From the NCBI GenBank assembly GCA_017428585.1, contig JAFRQN010000076.1:1-11042 (forward strand): a DNA stretch of 11,042 bases. Direction: 5' to 3'. The position numbers were made by a program, and so were the translations under genes. The notes under the pieces are model-generated. The model had not been told where the DNA came from and ran no database searches. It saw only the letters and a list, made by a program, of their open reading frames with translations. Shown here one piece after another: positions 7,524-11,042 of this stretch; positions within the stretch are counted from its first letter, which is position 1; the number at the start of each line of letters is the position of its first letter. The stretch comes from Bacteroidota bacterium (lineage in GTDB: Bacteria; Bacteroidota; Ignavibacteria; Kapaibacteriales; UBA2268).

Positions 7524-9164
7524 CTAAAATTGCCACATAAGACCTAATGATGCAAAAAGACTGCGTTCACGATATTTGTCCCATATATAAATAGTACTAT
7601 TGGTTAAATTATTTAAGGTTAGATTAATCGTGAATTTGTTAATTTTATAATCTGCTGAAATATTTAACATAAAGTATCCATTTACAATATCATTATCAGA
7701 TGTAGAAGTATATCTTTGTCCATTATATTCTAAAGATACATTCGTTGTCAGTTTTTCAAACCATTTTCTTGCATATGTAGTACTTAGTTTTAATAAAGGC
7801 GTGTAAGTTAAATGTTTATCAGATTCTAAAGAATTAAGATTTATATGAATATTTCCAATAATCTTATCTATAGATGATATAGCATAAAAACATTCACCGA
7901 ATATATTAAATATTGAACCAGAATAATAAGTTAGGGTAAATTCTGCTAATGAATCTAGTTCATAGTTTAATAATCTGTCAGCTAAACGTAATTCAGCATC
8001 ACCTGTAATTGATAATTTAGTTGTAGGGTGAAACCATATAGCACCATCAAGTTTTAATATATTATATGTATAATCTATAAATGTACGATTAGACATATAA
8101 GGATTGTATTGTACTATTTCTTCAAATTCTGTTTTTTCAAGTCCAGAATTTAGATTAAGTTTTAATGTTAAAGATTTATCAATTCTATATTCTAAATTTC
8201 CTTCAATGAGTAATCCTGCTCTATTGTTATTCTGAGAATTATCAGCAAATTGGAATCCAACTTTTGCGATTGTAGATATATCTTTGTTAAAGTATGAGAC
8301 TGTTCCAACTGCTTGATAAAAATTTATACTATTAGCATCAAGATTTTCAAAATTCAATAATATATTGCCTCCTATTAGAAAATTTTTCCAATAGTTTTTG
8401 ATATCTATATATCCTCGTAGATAATTGTGAGAAAATGCATCACTTATAGTATATTGTCTTATTAATTTGTCATTGGTAAATTTGGAAATATTTATATTGG
8501 CACCTACATTAAAGAGTGCATTTTCATATGTACCTTCTGAGGCAATATTTAATTTAAATTGTGTGGCATTGCGATCGAAATAATCTGATGATTTATCTAT
8601 ATAATATTTATGATCTTTGTTAAAACCATAAAGATTATAACTTTTAGTGTTAAAAAGTAATCCTGTATGAGTACGACTACCTCCAAAAATGAAGAATTTA
8701 TCATCTGCAATGTAATCTGAATTTATATCAATAAAAAATTTATTATAATCTGAATATTGTGCATCTCCAGAACTATGTTCGAATCCTGCTTTTGCATAGA
8801 TATCAAAATTAGCTAAATCAAATTGGTAAGCACCTTCTATAGATGGAGTATTAAAAAGTCCATAATTCCCCTTGATAAAACCTTTTGAAAATTTCTTCGT
8901 TACATAGTGTGTTGGTAGTTCATCTACTTCTAATAATGCTGGTGCTTGTTTATCATATGTGTTAAGCGAATCTAAATCTTTGACATCTAAAGGCATTGGT
9001 TTGGCTGGAGCTTGTTTCATGCCTGATCTTATATTTAGTTGTTCTACACCTTCTATTATAAAAGCAGGTAATTCTAATGGCTTTGTATTATCTTTATCTT
9101 GTTGTGAAAATAAAGATGGTAAGTATGATACAAAACAAATTAAAATTAAGATATATTTTTTCAT
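7524..9164 (-). CDS. Outer-membrane beta-barrel protein, TonB-receptor-like without a plug
   Basis: The start MKKYILILICFVSYLPSLFS is a clear signal peptide, probably cut before QQ at residue 21. Residues about 28-90 are Pro-rich and include PLELPAFIIEGVEQL, a short conserved-looking periplasmic lead. From about 95 to the end the protein alternates short amphipathic beta-strands with Asn/Asp-rich turns, as in outer-membrane barrels. It closes with a strand ending in MWQF, the terminal Phe expected for BAM recognition. It is too short for a complete TonB-dependent receptor and no plug domain is evident, so transport of a particular substrate cannot be claimed. It follows the TPR-repeat gene by 58 bases, which suggests that the two products act together. 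The stop is TAG. The barrel assignment is good; the function is unknown. Confidence 0.8.
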   Translation of the reverse strand: MKKYILILICFVSYLPSLFSQQDKDNTKPLELPAFIIEGVEQLNIRSGMKQAPAKPMPLDVKDLDSLNTYDKQAPALLEVDELPTHYVTKKFSKGFIKGNYGLFNTPSIEGAYQFDLANFDIYAKAGFEHSSGDAQYSDYNKFFIDINSDYIADDKFFIFGGSRTHTGLLFNTKSYNLYGFNKDHKYYIDKSSDYFDRNATQFKLNIASEGTYENALFNVGANINISKFTNDKLIRQYTISDAFSHNYLRGYIDIKNYWKNFLIGGNILLNFENLDANSINFYQAVGTVSYFNKDISTIAKVGFQFADNSQNNNRAGLLIEGNLEYRIDKSLTLKLNLNSGLEKTEFEEIVQYNPYMSNRTFIDYTYNILKLDGAIWFHPTTKLSITGDAELRLADRLLNYELDSLAEFTLTYYSGSIFNIFGECFYAISSIDKIIGNIHINLNSLESDKHLTYTPLLKLSTTYARKWFEKLTTNVSLEYNGQRYTSTSDNDIVNGYFMLNISADYKINKFTINLTLNNLTNSTIYIWDKYRERSLFASLGLMWQF

Positions 9165-9222
9165 ATTACTGTCTAATGTTATTTTTATAATTTAAGTTAG
9201 AAATATTGATTAATGTAAAAAA

Positions 9223-11042
9223 TTATTTTATTCGTTTTATTCTTGTTTTAGCTGTTTTACCAAATTCATCATCTGGTCTAATTTCAATTATTGTTAGATA
9301 TATCTCACGTGCTTCGTCTAATTTTTTCCCTTTCTCATATATTTCGCCAAGACTTAGCATTCCTAATGAATACCAATCTTCATAACCAGCGAATTTATCT
9401 TTAAGTAATTCAAAAGATTCTGTAGCTTTTTCTATATTGTTATCTCTTAAATATAATTCTCCAATTCTATATCTTGCTTCTGCAGAGATATATGGATTAT
9501 CATATACTTCGGCAATTTTCTCAAATTCACTTATTGCTGTACTTATATTATTTTTCATTCTATAATACATAGCAATACGATATCTACTCTGATCTCCAAA
9601 ATCAGTATCTTTATAAGTTTCTGCTACCATATTAAATATAGCGAGTCCTTTTGTAGTATCTCCTTGCCCCCAAGCAAGTAATGCTTGTTCGAAACCAGCT
9701 TGAGGTGCAGCTGAATGCTGTGGATATTTATCTAATATTTTTTGAAGAATAGCTGATGCAGTATCAGGTAAATTGTTTTCTTTTAATAATAATGCATATT
9801 CTAATAATCCAAGAGCTGCATAATCACTATTAGGAAAATTATCACTTAATTTTATAAAATATTTAACAGAATTATCAAAATCATTAATGGACATATAACT
9901 TTTCCCCATCCAATAATATGCTTCAGCATTTTTTTCACTGTTAGGAAAATTTTTTGAGAAATTATCAAATTCTGTTATAGCATCTTTAAATTTATGTCCA
10001 GTATAAAACATCTCCGCTTTTTTATAGTGAAAATCTTCTATAAATGGCGACTCTGGATTATTACCTATATATGTATCTGCAATTTTTATAGCTTCTTCTT
10101 CTCGACCTAATGCCATAAGAGCATATTGTACACTGCGCATTGCTTCTGGAGCAAGATTACTGCTAGGAAATTGTTCAACTATACTTTTGTAACCTATAAT
10201 AGCCTCTTCATAATCACCTTTGTTATAATAACAATCAGCTATAGCATAATAAGCTCTTGGTATTAATCTGCTTTGAGGATATGTTGCTATTAAAAAATTA
10301 AAATTATCAATAGCTTCTGCATATTTCCCTTGTTGAAATCTTATCCAACTTATAAGATATAGTGAATTTGGAGCAAAAGGTGATTTAGGATAATTTTTAA
10401 CAAAATTCAACAATGCTGTTATTGATTGTTCGTATTTATTTTCTCTATATAAAGCGTGTGCTAATTGATAAGCTGCATATTGTCCATCTTCAGTATTAGG
10501 ACCTAGTTTAGATGCTCGTTTATAACAATCTACTGCTTTAGAATACTGTTTAACAAGATAGAAACCATCACCCTGGCGAGTAAGAACTTCAATTGCATAT
10601 TTTGATTGAGGAAATTCTTTTAGCATTGCCTCAAATACTTGAGATGATTTTACAAATGATTCTTCTCGGAAAAAACTCCAACCACGACCATAATAACTTT
10701 CCTCGCGACGTTTTGAATCAGGATAATTTTGTAGTACTCTATTATATATTTCTTCAGAGTTTTTAAACATATCAGAGTGATAATAAGCTTCACCTAACCA
10801 AAATAAAGCCTCATCTAATTTTGAAGTATCTTGTGTTTCAGCTAAATATGCAAGAAGTGTTGGTATTGCTTCTGCACTACGCTGAGTAAGCACTAATGCT
10901 ATGCTTGATTTTAATCGTGCTTCATTTAAATACCAGTTTTTATTAGGTACTATTATATCAGATACAGTTTTCGATAATTGTTCTACTTTTTGATAGTATG
11001 ATATTGCTTTTGGATATTGTTTGAGTTCAAAATAACTTGCTG
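9223..11042 (-). CDS. Large tetratricopeptide-repeat protein, 3' part (5' end outside window)
   Basis: The frame stays open to the last complete codon of the window (11040), so the GTG at 10893 is internal and the true start lies upstream. About 605 residues are visible. Nearly all are TPR units of about 34-37 residues, with at least 14 full copies and a partial one at the edge. Typical units read like AYYAIADCYYNKGDYEEAI followed by a helix ending in FPSS or YPQS. This is the YbgF/BamD style of TPR (TPR_6), in which each repeat is closed by a [FY]P motif before the next helix. The C-terminus is a basic tail (TAKTRIKRIK). No enzyme domain is visible. Such proteins are normally periplasmic or lipoprotein scaffolds, but the signal sequence, if any, is outside the window. 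It is the first visible gene of the minus-strand cluster, directly before the barrel gene, so a scaffold or assembly factor for that barrel is a reasonable inference. Confidence 0.88.
   Translation of the reverse strand, partial: ASYFELKQYPKAISYYQKVEQLSKTVSDIIVPNKNWYLNEARLKSSIALVLTQRSAEAIPTLLAYLAETQDTSKLDEALFWLGEAYYHSDMFKNSEEIYNRVLQNYPDSKRREESYYGRGWSFFREESFVKSSQVFEAMLKEFPQSKYAIEVLTRQGDGFYLVKQYSKAVDCYKRASKLGPNTEDGQYAAYQLAHALYRENKYEQSITALLNFVKNYPKSPFAPNSLYLISWIRFQQGKYAEAIDNFNFLIATYPQSRLIPRAYYAIADCYYNKGDYEEAIIGYKSIVEQFPSSNLAPEAMRSVQYALMALGREEEAIKIADTYIGNNPESPFIEDFHYKKAEMFYTGHKFKDAITEFDNFSKNFPNSEKNAEAYYWMGKSYMSINDFDNSVKYFIKLSDNFPNSDYAALGLLEYALLLKENNLPDTASAILQKILDKYPQHSAAPQAGFEQALLAWGQGDTTKGLAIFNMVAETYKDTDFGDQSRYRIAMYYRMKNNISTAISEFEKIAEVYDNPYISAEARYRIGELYLRDNNIEKATESFELLKDKFAGYEDWYSLGMLSLGEIYEKGKKLDEAREIYLTIIEIRPDDEFGKTAKTRIKRIK

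Noticed and set aside
8959..9195. Plus-strand open frame of 78 codons opposite the barrel protein's signal peptide
   Set aside because: Antisense to a clear signal peptide and barrel gene, with no support of its own.
10891..10893. GTG as the start of the TPR protein
   Set aside because: The same frame continues upstream without a stop to the window edge and still encodes TPR-like sequence (for example FELKQYPKAISYYQK), so this codon is an internal Val.
9223..11042. DNA repeats or a CRISPR-like array in the TPR region
   Set aside because: The periodicity is at the protein level (34-37 residues) with divergent DNA; there are no identical direct repeats or spacers.
1..11042. Recoded stop codon, because no gene here ends in TGA
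   Set aside because: Eight stops are too few in an AT-rich genome, where TAA and TAG are favoured, and Trp positions checked in conserved motifs use TGG in frames read with the standard code.

Overview
This is an AT-rich window (well over 70% A+T by eye) from a Gram-negative bacterium, most likely of the Bacteroidota/FCB group. The indications are lipid A synthesis (LpxB), a PorZ-like protein of the type IX secretion system (T9SS) with two propeller halves and a type A C-terminal domain, an outer-membrane beta-barrel ending in Phe, and gene starts with no visible Shine-Dalgarno sequence, as is usual in Bacteroidota. A deeper FCB lineage such as Ignavibacteria or Kapabacteria is possible, but the sequence alone does not settle it. 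The standard code fits: all Trp codons I checked are TGG, and the visible stops are six TAA and two TAG.

Left part, plus strand (1-1514): the 3' part of a PP2C/SpoIIE-type serine/threonine phosphatase, whose upstream sensor region lies outside the window. Five bases later comes aat, the leucyl/phenylalanyl-tRNA-protein transferase of the bacterial N-degron pathway.

Right part, minus strand (1565-11042): six genes in one direction with gaps of only 37-61 bases, so probably one transcript. In transcription order they are a large TPR-repeat protein (its 5' end lies beyond the window), a 546-residue outer-membrane barrel, a single-pass membrane protein with a C-terminal SPOR domain, a Wzy/WaaL-type O-antigen polymerase or ligase, a PorZ-like protein, and lpxB. 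The two blocks converge at 1515-1564, with no GC-containing terminator there.

How the genes fit together: the minus-strand cluster is an envelope cluster. LpxB makes the lipid A disaccharide. The Wzy-like protein would polymerise or ligate polysaccharide. PorZ in Porphyromonas gingivalis is the surface T9SS attachment-complex subunit that binds anionic LPS (A-LPS). Having all three in one putative operon suggests that LPS synthesis and T9SS cargo anchoring are coupled here. The TPR and barrel pair has no assigned function and is the least understood part.

I see no mobile element, phage, CRISPR, RNA gene or defence system. No stretch of more than 300 bases lacks a gene.
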